From positions 1 to 55,661 of the forward strand of contig JBIOVI010000060.1 of the NCBI GenBank assembly GCA_044867645.1: DNA of 55,661 bases, in the 5' to 3' direction. The translations under genes were made by a program, and so were the position numbers. This document shows positions 16,221-23,898 of this stretch, one piece after another (position 1 is the stretch's first letter; each line of letters opens with the position of its first letter). This stretch comes from VRUE01 sp044867645. Its GTDB lineage: Bacteria; Actinomycetota; Thermoleophilia; Solirubrobacterales; 70-9. Below the pieces are notes generated by a model. It searched no databases. It was not told where the DNA came from and was given only the letters and a program-made list of their open reading frames with translations.

Positions 16221-17429
16221 GTGGACGGGGTCGGCCCGGGCGAACCGGGGAACGTGAGCTGGGCTCGCCGCCGGTGGCGATGGCTGGCGGGCGCGGCCGT
16301 GGTGGCAGTCGCGTCGCTGGGCATTCTCGCCGCGGTCAGCTGGCACTTCTCCTCCGCCGTGCTCGTCCCAGACCACTCGACTTGGCCCGAGGACATAACG
16401 GTGGAAGCGCTGCCACGCGGGCAGATCGTCCTCTCACGCGACGAAAACACGGAGCGGCCGGGGGTTTACGGGCTCGACTGGCCCGGTGGCCACGCGGTGT
16501 TCGGCGCCATCTCCGGCAGCGACGAGGACACCGTAACTCGAAGGTTGCGCTCGGTCCACGGCTATCTCGCGCCGGAAATGAAGACGGCGATCGACGCCAA
16601 CGTCTACACCGGCGACCCAGGGCAGGGGCTCGGCCTGCCATTCGCCGACGTGCACGTCCAAGGCGAGCTGGGCCCGATGCCGGCCTGGCTCGTCCCCGGC
16701 CGATCCGACACCTGGGCGATCCTCGTGCACGGGATCAACGGCACCCCACAGGTGGGATTGCGGATGGTGCCAGCCCTGCACCGCGCCGGGCTGCCGGCGC
16801 TGCTGATCACCTACCGCGAGGATCTCGGCGCGCCGCCCAGCCCCGACGACTTCCACCATATGGGCCTGACCGAGTGGCGTGACCTTGCAGCGGCTGCCCG
16901 CTACGCACTAGCTCACGGGGCCCGGCGCCTGATCCTGGTCGGCTACTCGATGGGCGGCGCCATCGTCGCCCAGTTCATGGAGCGCTCATCGCTGGCAGCG
17001 CGCGTCAACGCCCTCGTCCTCGACGCCCCCGCCCTCGACTGGCAAGAGATCCTCGAGTTCAACGCGACCGAGATGGGGTTCCCGTCTTTCGCCGCCCTGC
17101 CGGTCGAGTGGGCAATCGGCGCCCGCATCGACGCCGACTGGGACAGCCTCGATGCGGTCCGCCACCCGGAGGACTTCCAGCTGCCGATCCTGCTCTTCCA
17201 CGGCGACGACGACAAGGTCGTGCCGATCTCGACCAGCGACGAGTTCGCCGCCGAGCTGCCCCGCTGGGTCGCCTATCACCGCGTGCCGGAGGCCGGGCAC
17301 GTCGAGTCCTGGAACGTCAACCCCAGCCTCTACGACCGCCGCCTCAAAGCCTTCCTCGCTGAAACCACCGAGCCCCCGCCTCAGGGCGCCAACCGCCGGC
17401 AGCGCCAACCGTCCTCGCCGAGCTCGTAG
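16221..17429 (+). CDS. membrane-anchored alpha/beta hydrolase
   Basis: A 402-residue protein. The N-terminal anchor (about residues 20-42) is followed by a 100-residue region and then an alpha/beta hydrolase domain from WAILVHGING. The nucleophile elbow is GYSMGG (Ser about 242), the likely acid Asp is in FHGDDDKVV (about 328) and the His is in EAGHVES (about 359). It resembles the membrane-bound YqjL/FrsA-like serine hydrolases of actinobacteria; the substrate is unknown. The GTG at 16221 is the start. It is divergent from the SpoIIM-like gene, and its last 49 bases overlap the 3' end of pdxH on the opposite strand. Confidence 0.85.
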   Translation: MDGVGPGEPGNVSWARRRWRWLAGAAVVAVASLGILAAVSWHFSSAVLVPDHSTWPEDITVEALPRGQIVLSRDENTERPGVYGLDWPGGHAVFGAISGSDEDTVTRRLRSVHGYLAPEMKTAIDANVYTGDPGQGLGLPFADVHVQGELGPMPAWLVPGRSDTWAILVHGINGTPQVGLRMVPALHRAGLPALLITYREDLGAPPSPDDFHHMGLTEWRDLAAAARYALAHGARRLILVGYSMGGAIVAQFMERSSLAARVNALVLDAPALDWQEILEFNATEMGFPSFAALPVEWAIGARIDADWDSLDAVRHPEDFQLPILLFHGDDDKVVPISTSDEFAAELPRWVAYHRVPEAGHVESWNVNPSLYDRRLKAFLAETTEPPPQGANRRQRQPSSPSS

Positions 17430-17959
17430 GCGAGCCGCTCGTGCAGGCGGTCCTCGCCCTCCTGCCAGAACTCGATCCTGACCGGCCGAATGCGGATGGC
17501 GCCCCAGTCCTCCGGGCACGGCAGCGGACGCTCGCCGGTCTCCTTCACCAGGGCCGCGTGGCGAGCGCGCAACGGGCCGAGATCGTCGATCTCCTCGCCC
17601 TGCCGGGAGACCAGCGTCTGCAGCTGGTGACCCCGCGGGCGCGCCGCAAAGAGCTCTTCGGCGAGCTCGCGCTCGGCGAGCTCGGCGTCGCCCTCGACGC
17701 GGGCCTGACGGCCCAGCGCAGGCCAGTGGAAGACGGCAGCCACCTGTGGATTGGCCCGCAACTCATCCGCCTTGCGGGTCCAGAGCCCGGTCGTGAAGAT
17801 GAGCCCATCCGCCTCCAACCGCTTGAGGGAGACGACGCGCCCCGACGGTCGTCCCTCGGCGCCCACCGTGATCAGCGTCATCGCCGCGGGCGTGGGCATC
17901 TGGGTTTCGCGTGCCTCGTCGAGCCAGCCGGCGAGGGTCTGGACCGGATCGTCACTCAT
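17381..17959 (-). CDS. pdxH: pyridoxamine 5'-phosphate oxidase
   Basis: A 192-residue FMN flavoprotein that oxidises pyridoxamine or pyridoxine 5'-phosphate to pyridoxal 5'-phosphate, the last salvage step for vitamin B6. The FMN-binding segment GRPSGRVVSLKRLEADGLIF lies at about residues 40-59. A characteristic GxQLQTLVSRQGEEI-like block follows, and the C-terminal dimerisation motif has WGAIRIRPVRIEFWQEGEDRLHERL (region about 155-180) with the conserved substrate-binding Arg and His. The ATG at 17959 overlaps the stop of the preceding membrane gene by 8 bases, showing coupling. Confidence 0.92.
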   Translation of the reverse strand: MSDDPVQTLAGWLDEARETQMPTPAAMTLITVGAEGRPSGRVVSLKRLEADGLIFTTGLWTRKADELRANPQVAAVFHWPALGRQARVEGDAELAERELAEELFAARPRGHQLQTLVSRQGEEIDDLGPLRARHAALVKETGERPLPCPEDWGAIRIRPVRIEFWQEGEDRLHERLAYELGEDGWRCRRLAP

Positions 17960-18539
17960 TCGGCCTCGCGGCGGGATCCAGTGAGTCCGAGGCCACTCGT
18001 TTGCGCGTCGCAAACACGCCGCAGAGCGCAAAGATCGCGGCAACGGCGCCAAGGCCCGTAGTCAGAGGACCCGCCACGGCGGAGATTCGTGGCCAGGGCT
18101 GCGTTTCGTAACCGGTGAGAACCAAGGCGAGGGAGACGTTCTGCAGGAAGTCCGCGCCCGCCGCCAAAGGGCCGAGCCAGGCGATCGTCGCGGCGACCCG
18201 TTCTAGCCGTGGTTTGCCGGCTTGCCGCGCCCGGCGAGCTACGGCAGCGCAGGCGCCGGCCAGAAACAATCCGTAACCGACCAGGAAGGGGATGTCGAGC
18301 GCCAGCTGCCACCAGGCTGCCGTTTCCCCCGCCCCGCCCCACTCGTCGAAAATTTCCTGGCTGCGGGAGACGCTGCCCGCCGACTCGAAGGCAATCAACG
18401 AGGCGCCGTGATCGGCCATCGTCCGCATCGCGGGCAGCATCGCCGCGCCACAGAGGAGCGTCACCGCCGCCAGTGCCCAGAGTCGCCGCCCGCTGCTGGC
18501 AGCGACGAACAGACGTGGCAAGGGCGTCGCGTTCCTCAT
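17952..18539 (-). CDS. four-helix membrane protein, DUF4386-like
   Basis: A 195-residue protein with about five hydrophobic segments and no catalytic motif that I recognise. The pattern of an N-terminal helix, an extracytoplasmic loop of about 40 residues, and then helices ending in a short basic tail is similar to DUF4386-type proteins, but the assignment is weak. The start ATG at 18539 is supported by a promoter (TTGCGT, 18 bases, TACTAA) whose predicted transcription start falls at or next to the ATG, implying a leaderless message. It overlaps pdxH by 8 bases and faces a TetR gene, which may control it. Confidence 0.6.
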   Translation of the reverse strand: MRNATPLPRLFVAASSGRRLWALAAVTLLCGAAMLPAMRTMADHGASLIAFESAGSVSRSQEIFDEWGGAGETAAWWQLALDIPFLVGYGLFLAGACAAVARRARQAGKPRLERVAATIAWLGPLAAGADFLQNVSLALVLTGYETQPWPRISAVAGPLTTGLGAVAAIFALCGVFATRKRVASDSLDPAARPNE

Positions 18540-18546
18540 TCTTAAA

Positions 18547-18576
18547 TTAGTATCATCATTCGAGTTGTGAACGCAA
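18547..18576 (-). promoter_or_regulatory. divergent promoter of the membrane gene/pdxH pair
   Basis: On the minus strand TTGCGT (18576-18571) is separated by 18 bases from TACTAA (18552-18547). The predicted start site is about 7 bases further on, at 18540-18539, where the ATG begins. The 42-base spacer to the TetR gene is AT-rich against a GC-rich background and is the only place a TetR operator could sit; I could not pick out a clear dyad. Confidence 0.45.
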
Positions 18577-18581
18577 TCTGA

Positions 18582-19226
18582 ATGACCGGAAAGCCAAAAC
18601 GCGAGACTCGCGCCCAGAAGCAGGCACGCACCCGCGCCGAGCTGCTCGCGACGGCGGCCGGGGTCTTCGCCCGGCGCGGCTACGACGGCGCCTCGGTCGA
18701 GGAGATCGCCGAGGAGGCCGGCTACTCGCACGGGGCCGTCTACTCCAACTTCGAAGGCAAGGCCGACCTCTTCCTCGCCGTCTTCGAGGAGTACATGGCG
18801 GAGCGCGCCCGGGAGCTGGCGGCGACCCAGCCCGCGGCCGTTGACGACGCGCCGCTGGAGACGCGGGCCCGGGCCCTCGCCGACCAGTGGATGGAGCGCT
18901 TCGCCGCCGACCGCGAGTCGTTCGTCCTGCACATGGAGTTCATCGCCCACGCCGGCCGCGACCCCGAGCTGGCCGGCCGTTTCGGTACCCGCTCCGCGGC
19001 GCTCCGCGAGGCGGTCTCCCGCTACATCGCCGGCTACCAGGAGGAGGCGGGAATCGAGCTGGCGCTGCCGCCCGACGACCTCGCCCTGGTCCTGCGCGCA
19101 CTCGGCATCGGGCTGGCAGTGGAAGCGCTGGTCAGCCCCGACAGCGTTCGACAGGATCTCTATGGCGACTTCGTCGAGCTCCTGGTCGAGCTGCTACGGC
19201 AGGGGGCGAGCCACGACGGTGGATGA
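18582..19226 (+). CDS. TetR/AcrR-family transcriptional regulator
   Basis: A 214-residue repressor-type regulator. The N-terminal helix-turn-helix (about residues 15-65) contains RAELLATAAGVFARRGYDGA and SHGAVYSNFEGKADLF, the typical TetR recognition region with the Tyr-x-x-Phe-x-x-Lys pattern. The C-terminal ligand-binding domain of about 140 residues is all-helical and gives no substrate clue. It is divergently oriented to the membrane gene/pdxH pair with only 42 bases between the start codons, so it most likely regulates that pair and itself. Confidence 0.9.
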   Translation: MTGKPKRETRAQKQARTRAELLATAAGVFARRGYDGASVEEIAEEAGYSHGAVYSNFEGKADLFLAVFEEYMAERARELAATQPAAVDDAPLETRARALADQWMERFAADRESFVLHMEFIAHAGRDPELAGRFGTRSAALREAVSRYIAGYQEEAGIELALPPDDLALVLRALGIGLAVEALVSPDSVRQDLYGDFVELLVELLRQGASHDGG

Positions 19227-19323
19227 GCGGCGCCGATGGAGCATCCGCTCCGCCGCCGCACTCTCGAACCCGGGGAACCGCCATGGTACCTATTGCGCGC
19301 CGGAGTAACCTGAGGGGCTTCCG

Positions 19324-20778
19324 ATGCCTCCGGAGACGCGCTATGCGCAGAGCGGCGGGGTCAATATCGCCTACCAGGTCATCGGCGACGGTCCGTTCGA
19401 CCTCGTCTTCGTGCCGGGCTTCGTCTCGCACTTGGACCTGCAGTGGGCGGAGCCGCGGGTCGCGCGCTTCCTCGACAAGCTCGCCTCGTTCTCACGATTG
19501 ATCATGTTCGACAAGCGCGGCACGGGGCTCTCCGACCCGGTCGCCGCCCCGGCGCCGCTCGAGGATCGCATGGACGACGTGCGCGCGGTGATGGACGCCG
19601 CCGGCTCGGAGCGCGCCGCGCTGTTCGGACTCTCGGAGGGCGGGCCGATGAGCGTGCTGTTCGCCGCCACGTATCCCGAGCGCACGCAGGCTCTGATCCT
19701 CTGCGGCACCACTCCTACGGGAACTCTCGACCCCGACGACAACCCGGGCGGGCAGCGCTGGGTCGAGATGATCCAGAACGCGCGGGCTGCGGCCGAGCAC
19801 TGGGGTGAGGGGCGCACGCTCAGGCTGCTCGCCCCGAGCGCCGACAGGGAGACCGATCGGATTGGCCACGGCATACTCGAACGCTCGGCCGCCAGTCCAC
19901 AGATGGCGCAAACGGCGATCGACATGGCTGTCGAGATCGACGTCAGGGACCTGCTGCCGAACGTCCGCATGCCGACGCTGGTGCTCCACCGCGCCGAAGA
20001 GGTCGTCCCCGTCGAGTGCGCGCGCTACATGGCCGAGCACATCCCGGGTGCGCGGCTGGTCGTACTACCGGGGATGGACCACATCCCCTTCTACGGCGAC
20101 GGCGATGGCTACGCAGAGGAGATCGAGGAGTTTCTGACCGGCGCCCGCCACACGCCCCCTTCAGATCGCATCCTCACGACCGTGATGTTCACCGACATCG
20201 TCGCTTCCACGGAGCGAGCCGCGGCGCTGGGAGATGCGCGCTGGCGCGAGCTACTGGGTCGCCACGACGAGCTCATGCGCGCCGAGCTGGAGCGCCACCG
20301 AGGCCGCGAGGTGAAGACGATGGGCGATGGCTTTCTGGCCACCTTCGACGGCCCGGCGCGCGGGATCCGCTGCGCTCGGGCGATCGCAAACAAGGTGCGA
20401 GCCCTTGACATCGAGCTGCGGGCGGGCCTGCACACCGGCGAGTGCGAGCTGGTCGGCGATGACATAGGGGGCATGGCCGTCAACATCGGCGCCCGGATCG
20501 GTGCGCTTGCCGACGCGAACGAGGTGGTTGTCTCAAGCACCGTCAAGGACCTCGTCGTGGGGTCGGGCATCTCGTTCAGCGACCGCGGAGCCCAAGAGCT
20601 GAAGGGTGTGCCCGGCGAGTGGCGTCTGTTCGCCGTGGAGGAGATTGAAGGACCAGAAAGCAACCGGCTTGTGCCAGACACCCGTGAGCGCCGTCTCTCC
20701 GATCGTGCAGCCACCGGTGCGGCAAGAAGAGCGCCGAGCCTCGTGCGACGAGCGATCGGTTGGCGCGCTGACCGCTAG
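19324..20778 (+). CDS. alpha/beta hydrolase fused to a class III adenylate/guanylate cyclase
   Basis: A 484-residue two-domain protein like mycobacterial Rv1900c (LipJ). The N-terminal hydrolase domain (about residues 10-270) has the nucleophile elbow GLSEGG (Ser about 104) and the His in GMDHIPF (about 252). The C-terminal cyclase domain (about 280-445) has FTDIVASTERA (first metal Asp), VKTMGDG (Lys and second Asp) and MAVNIGARI (Asn and Arg that stabilise the transition state). The cyclase catalytic set therefore looks complete. It probably makes cAMP under control of the hydrolase-like sensor domain, which is inference. It stands alone between the TetR gene and tRNA-Ala. Confidence 0.88.
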   Translation: MPPETRYAQSGGVNIAYQVIGDGPFDLVFVPGFVSHLDLQWAEPRVARFLDKLASFSRLIMFDKRGTGLSDPVAAPAPLEDRMDDVRAVMDAAGSERAALFGLSEGGPMSVLFAATYPERTQALILCGTTPTGTLDPDDNPGGQRWVEMIQNARAAAEHWGEGRTLRLLAPSADRETDRIGHGILERSAASPQMAQTAIDMAVEIDVRDLLPNVRMPTLVLHRAEEVVPVECARYMAEHIPGARLVVLPGMDHIPFYGDGDGYAEEIEEFLTGARHTPPSDRILTTVMFTDIVASTERAAALGDARWRELLGRHDELMRAELERHRGREVKTMGDGFLATFDGPARGIRCARAIANKVRALDIELRAGLHTGECELVGDDIGGMAVNIGARIGALADANEVVVSSTVKDLVVGSGISFSDRGAQELKGVPGEWRLFAVEEIEGPESNRLVPDTRERRLSDRAATGAARRAPSLVRRAIGWRADR

Positions 20779-20790
20779 GAAGGGAGGCGA

Positions 20791-20863
20791 TGGAGCTGAC
20801 GGGACTCGAACCCGTGACCTACGCGCTGCCAGCGCGTCGCTCTTCCAGCTGAGCTACAGCCCC
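20791..20863 (-). tRNA. tRNA-Ala, anticodon GGC
   Basis: Read on the minus strand it folds as a full cloverleaf. The acceptor GGGGCTG pairs with CAGCTCC with one G-T pair, and discriminator A follows. The D arm has GCTC/GAGC. The anticodon stem is ACGCG/CGCGT with loop CTGGCAG, giving anticodon GGC for GCC and GCT. The T arm is CGGGTTCGAGTCCCG. The 3' CCA is not encoded. It is downstream of the DivIVA-like gene on the same strand. Confidence 0.97.
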
Positions 20864-20907
20864 GCGAAGGGTTTGAGTTTAGAGGTTCGGAACCCGGCGC
20901 TGAGGTG

Positions 20908-21606
20908 CTAAGCGGCGCGCTGCTCGGGGCCCTGATCGTCGTCGATGTCGAGGATCAGGTCGTCGGCACCGGTGCGGCGGATGCTGAAGTCGAAGGGCGC
21001 GTTCTCTTCCAGCTCGCGCAGCAGCTCGACCGGCTCGTCGAGGTGCATCGAGAGCGTCGCCCGTCCCTCGGAGAAGCGCTCGACCGAGATCTCCGAGGCA
21101 CCGAGCCTGCCGATCGCGTTTTCGAAGCCGACCAGCTGCGAGAAGTCGCCGAGCGGCCCGATCTCCATCTTGATCAGTCCCTCGAAGAGCTCTCCGAGGG
21201 CGGCCTCGGCCTCACCCCCACCCGTCGTCGCTCCACTCGCCGAGCCGCCCTGGGCCTCGGCGAGCTCCTGCGTGCGCCGGCTGACCTCGACCGCCTCGTG
21301 CAGCGCCTTCATCCGGATCCGGGTCGCTTGCCCACGTGCCTGCGCCTGGATCTCCTCCAGCCGCTCGGAAATCGAGTGGAGCGAAGCGATGCTGCGATCG
21401 TGGCGCTCGTTCGCTTCGCGCAGGCGCTCACCGAGAGTGCGGATCTCGCGCTCGCGCTCGATCACCATCCCCGACAACGAGGCGAGCTCGGCCTCCGCGG
21501 AAGACGCGTGACGCTCGACGGCTTCTATTGCCGCGTCGCGTGCCGACAGCGCAGCGTCAACTTCCTCGCGGCGGTAACCGAAAAGGGCCCGCTTGAAGCT
21601 AGCCAT
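20908..21606 (-). CDS. DivIVA-like coiled-coil protein
   Basis: A 232-residue protein. The N terminus MASFKRALFGYRREEVDAAL resembles the membrane-targeting GYxxxEVD motif of DivIVA/GpsB proteins. A coiled coil (about residues 18-115) rich in Glu, Arg and Ala follows, and then a C-terminal domain of about 85 residues ending in an Asp-rich tail that I do not recognise. A role as a polar or septal scaffold is inference. The ATG at 21606 overlaps the rsfS stop by 8 bases, so it is coupled to rsfS; the frame upstream overlaps rsfS entirely and is not used. Confidence 0.65.
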   Translation of the reverse strand: MASFKRALFGYRREEVDAALSARDAAIEAVERHASSAEAELASLSGMVIEREREIRTLGERLREANERHDRSIASLHSISERLEEIQAQARGQATRIRMKALHEAVEVSRRTQELAEAQGGSASGATTGGGEAEAALGELFEGLIKMEIGPLGDFSQLVGFENAIGRLGASEISVERFSEGRATLSMHLDEPVELLRELEENAPFDFSIRRTGADDLILDIDDDQGPEQRAA

Positions 21607-22000
21607 GCGCGGCACCGTAGAGGTGCCCTCGGACGCCATCCTGCGATGGCTGCAACTCGAGTCGCGGCGCCTCCCGCCAGAGGTCCTCGAGCTGGTAGCG
21701 CTGTCTTTCCTCGGCGGTGAAGACATGCAGCACGGCGGCGAGATAGTCGAGGACGATCCAGCCTGCGGCCCCCTCTCCCTCGATCCCACCGGGTAGCAGC
21801 CCGTGCTCCTGCTTGAGGCGCAGCTTCACCTCATCGACGATCGCCTGCGCCTGTCGCTCGTTGCGCGCGGTGCAGATCGTCAGGAAGTCGGTGTAGGAGA
21901 CGAGCTTGCGCATGTCGAGGGTGACGATCTCGGTCGCCCCTTTCGAGTCGGCCAGCTCGGCCAGCCGCTGCGCCAAGGCCTCCGAGCCCAGGTCGCTCAC
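21599..22000 (-). CDS. rsfS: ribosomal silencing factor RsfS
   Basis: A 133-residue protein of the RsfS/Iojap family, which binds uL14 and blocks subunit joining during starvation. The core KGATEIVTLDMRKLVSYTDF (about residues 19-38) and a GWIVLDYLAAVLHVFTAEER segment (about 80-99), including the conserved Asp-Tyr and His-Val-Phe, are present. The start is a GTG at 22000 forming a GTGA overlap with the nadD stop. The nadD-rsfS pair is a common arrangement. Confidence 0.95.
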   Translation of the reverse strand: MSDLGSEALAQRLAELADSKGATEIVTLDMRKLVSYTDFLTICTARNERQAQAIVDEVKLRLKQEHGLLPGGIEGEGAAGWIVLDYLAAVLHVFTAEERQRYQLEDLWREAPRLELQPSQDGVRGHLYGAAHG

Positions 22001-22608
22001 GCGTAGATCCCCTTCTCCTCGATGAACCGCGCCACCGGCTCGGGCACCAGGTAGCGCAGCGGCCTGCCCGCGGCTGCCCGCTCCCGTACCGCGGACGAGG
22101 AGACGCCGAACTGCGGCATCTCCAGCATCGTCGCCCGGCCCTCGGCGCCGAGACTGCGCATCACCGCCCCGACGTCGGCGTCGGAGATGCCCGCCCGGCG
22201 GGCCACGGCTAACCGGGCCAGCTCCACCACCCGCTCCGGCTCGCGCCAGCTCTCGAGCCCGACAGCGGCGTCCGCCCCCATCACGAACACCAGATCCGGT
22301 TCTCCTCTTTCGCTCGCAAGCAGCTCCAAGGTCTCAAACGTGTAGGACGGCCCGTCGCGCTCGACCTCGAGGGTGGAGACCGCGAAGCGGGGGTCGTCGG
22401 CGGCGGCGAGCCTGGTCATCGCCAGCCGCAACTCGCGGCCGGGGTCGTCGTGGATCCGCTTGTGCGGCGCCTCCCCGGTCGGCACCAGCACGACTTCCTC
22501 GAGGCCGAGCTGCCAGAGCGCCTCCTGGGCAAGCGCGAGATGGCCCAGGTGGGGCGGGTTGAACGCCGAGCCGAGGACACCGATGCCGGCCGCGGGGCGC
22601 TCAGCCAC
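21997..22608 (-). CDS. nadD: nicotinate-nucleotide adenylyltransferase
   Basis: A 203-residue nucleotidyltransferase that makes deamido-NAD from nicotinate mononucleotide and ATP. The HxGH-type motif is in GSAFNPPHLGHLALAQEA (about residues 13-30), PTGEAPHK lies at about 43-50, and the ISSSxxR-type motif appears as VSSSAVRER (about 169-177). The C-terminal VPEPVARFIEEKGIY is the usual ending. It overlaps rsfS by 4 bases and proA by 8 bases, showing a tight proA-nadD-rsfS operon. Confidence 0.95.
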   Translation of the reverse strand: MAERPAAGIGVLGSAFNPPHLGHLALAQEALWQLGLEEVVLVPTGEAPHKRIHDDPGRELRLAMTRLAAADDPRFAVSTLEVERDGPSYTFETLELLASERGEPDLVFVMGADAAVGLESWREPERVVELARLAVARRAGISDADVGAVMRSLGAEGRATMLEMPQFGVSSSAVRERAAAGRPLRYLVPEPVARFIEEKGIYA

Positions 22609-23866
22609 GCACTTGGCCGTCGCCGCGGACGACGTACTTGTAGGTGGTCAGCTCGCGCAGGCCGATCGGACCGCGCGCGTGCAGCTTCTGGGTCGAGTTG
22701 CCGATCTCCGCCCCCATCCCGAACTCGAAGCCGTCCGTATAGCGGGTCGAGGCATTGGCGTAGACGACCGCGGCGTCGACCCCCTGGGTGAAGCGCGCGG
22801 CGGCCTCCTCGGAGCGGGTGACGATCGCCTCCGAGTGGCGGGTCCCGTAGCGGTTGACGTGATCGACCGCGTCCTCGAGCGAGTCGACGACGGCGACCGC
22901 GAGCTTCAGGTCGAGGTACTCGGTGCCCCAGTCCTCCTCGCTGGCGATCCCAACCTCAATGCCGCCGGCATCCGCTCGGGCGCGCTCGTCGCCGACCAGC
23001 TCCACGCCGGCGTCGTGCAGCTCGGCGAGAGCCGGCGGCAAGAACTCCGCCGCGACAGCCGCGTCGACCAAGAGAGTCTCGGCGGCGTTGCAGACGCCGG
23101 GCCGCTGGGTCTTCGCGTTGAACGCGATCCGCCGTGCCATCTCGAGATCGGCGTCGGCGTGGACGTAGACGTGGCAGTTGCCCGCGGCGGCGTAGATCAC
23201 CGGCACGGTTGCGACGTCCTTGAGCGCTCTCTTCAGCCCTTCCCCCCCACGCGGGATCAGTAGGTCGACCGAGTCCTCCTGGGTCGCCAGCTCGGCCAGA
23301 TCCTCGTGACCGCCGCCGGTCAGCAGCAGCGTTGCGTCCTGCGGCAGGCCAGCCTCGGCGAGCGCCTCGCGCACGATCGCCGCCAGCGCCCCGTTGGTGC
23401 GCTCGGCGTAGTGGGAGCCGCGCAGGACGATCGCGTTGCCGCTCTTGATCGTCAGCGCCGCGCAGTCGATCGTCACGTTGGGACGCGCCTCGTAGACGAC
23501 CGCCACGACCCCGAGCGGGACTCGCACCTTGGTCAGGTCGAGGCCGCTCTCCAGGGTCTTACGGTCGAGCACCTCGCCAACCGGGTCGTCGAGAGCGGCA
23601 ACCGCCCTCACGCCCTCCGCCATCGCCGCCACCCGTTCCACGGTCAATGCCAACCTGTCACGAAGCGCCGGGGTCAGCCCGTCCGCTCGCTCGTCCGCGA
23701 GGTCGGCGGCGTTCGCCTCCAGCACCTCTGCGACTCGCTCCCCGAGCAGCCGCGCGGTCGCCTCCAGCGCCAGATTCTTGGCTTCGGTGGAAGCGGCGCC
23801 AAGGACCCGTGCCGCGCGCCGCGCCGCGCCGCATGTTTCCGCAACGGTGGTCGTCGTCACAGCCAT
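22601..23866 (-). CDS. proA: glutamate-5-semialdehyde dehydrogenase (gamma-glutamyl phosphate reductase)
   Basis: A 421-residue aldehyde-dehydrogenase-fold enzyme, the second step of proline synthesis, reducing gamma-glutamyl phosphate with NADPH. GVVAVVYEARPNVTIDCAAL (about residues 119-138) is the family signature. The catalytic Cys is in QRPGVCNAAETLL (about 252). The C terminus has GPIGLRELTTYKY, typical for ProA. It is separated from proB by the cyclase-like gene, and its 3' end overlaps nadD by 8 bases. Confidence 0.96.
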   Translation of the reverse strand: MAVTTTTVAETCGAARRAARVLGAASTEAKNLALEATARLLGERVAEVLEANAADLADERADGLTPALRDRLALTVERVAAMAEGVRAVAALDDPVGEVLDRKTLESGLDLTKVRVPLGVVAVVYEARPNVTIDCAALTIKSGNAIVLRGSHYAERTNGALAAIVREALAEAGLPQDATLLLTGGGHEDLAELATQEDSVDLLIPRGGEGLKRALKDVATVPVIYAAAGNCHVYVHADADLEMARRIAFNAKTQRPGVCNAAETLLVDAAVAAEFLPPALAELHDAGVELVGDERARADAGGIEVGIASEEDWGTEYLDLKLAVAVVDSLEDAVDHVNRYGTRHSEAIVTRSEEAAARFTQGVDAAVVYANASTRYTDGFEFGMGAEIGNSTQKLHARGPIGLRELTTYKYVVRGDGQVRG

Positions 23867-23898
23867 CGACCGCTAAGGGTAGCTGGGTGCAACAGCCA

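Noticed and set aside
18540..18950. N-terminal extension of the membrane gene across the TetR gene
   Set aside because: It would be antisense to the TetR DNA-binding domain and would put the promoter inside the gene.
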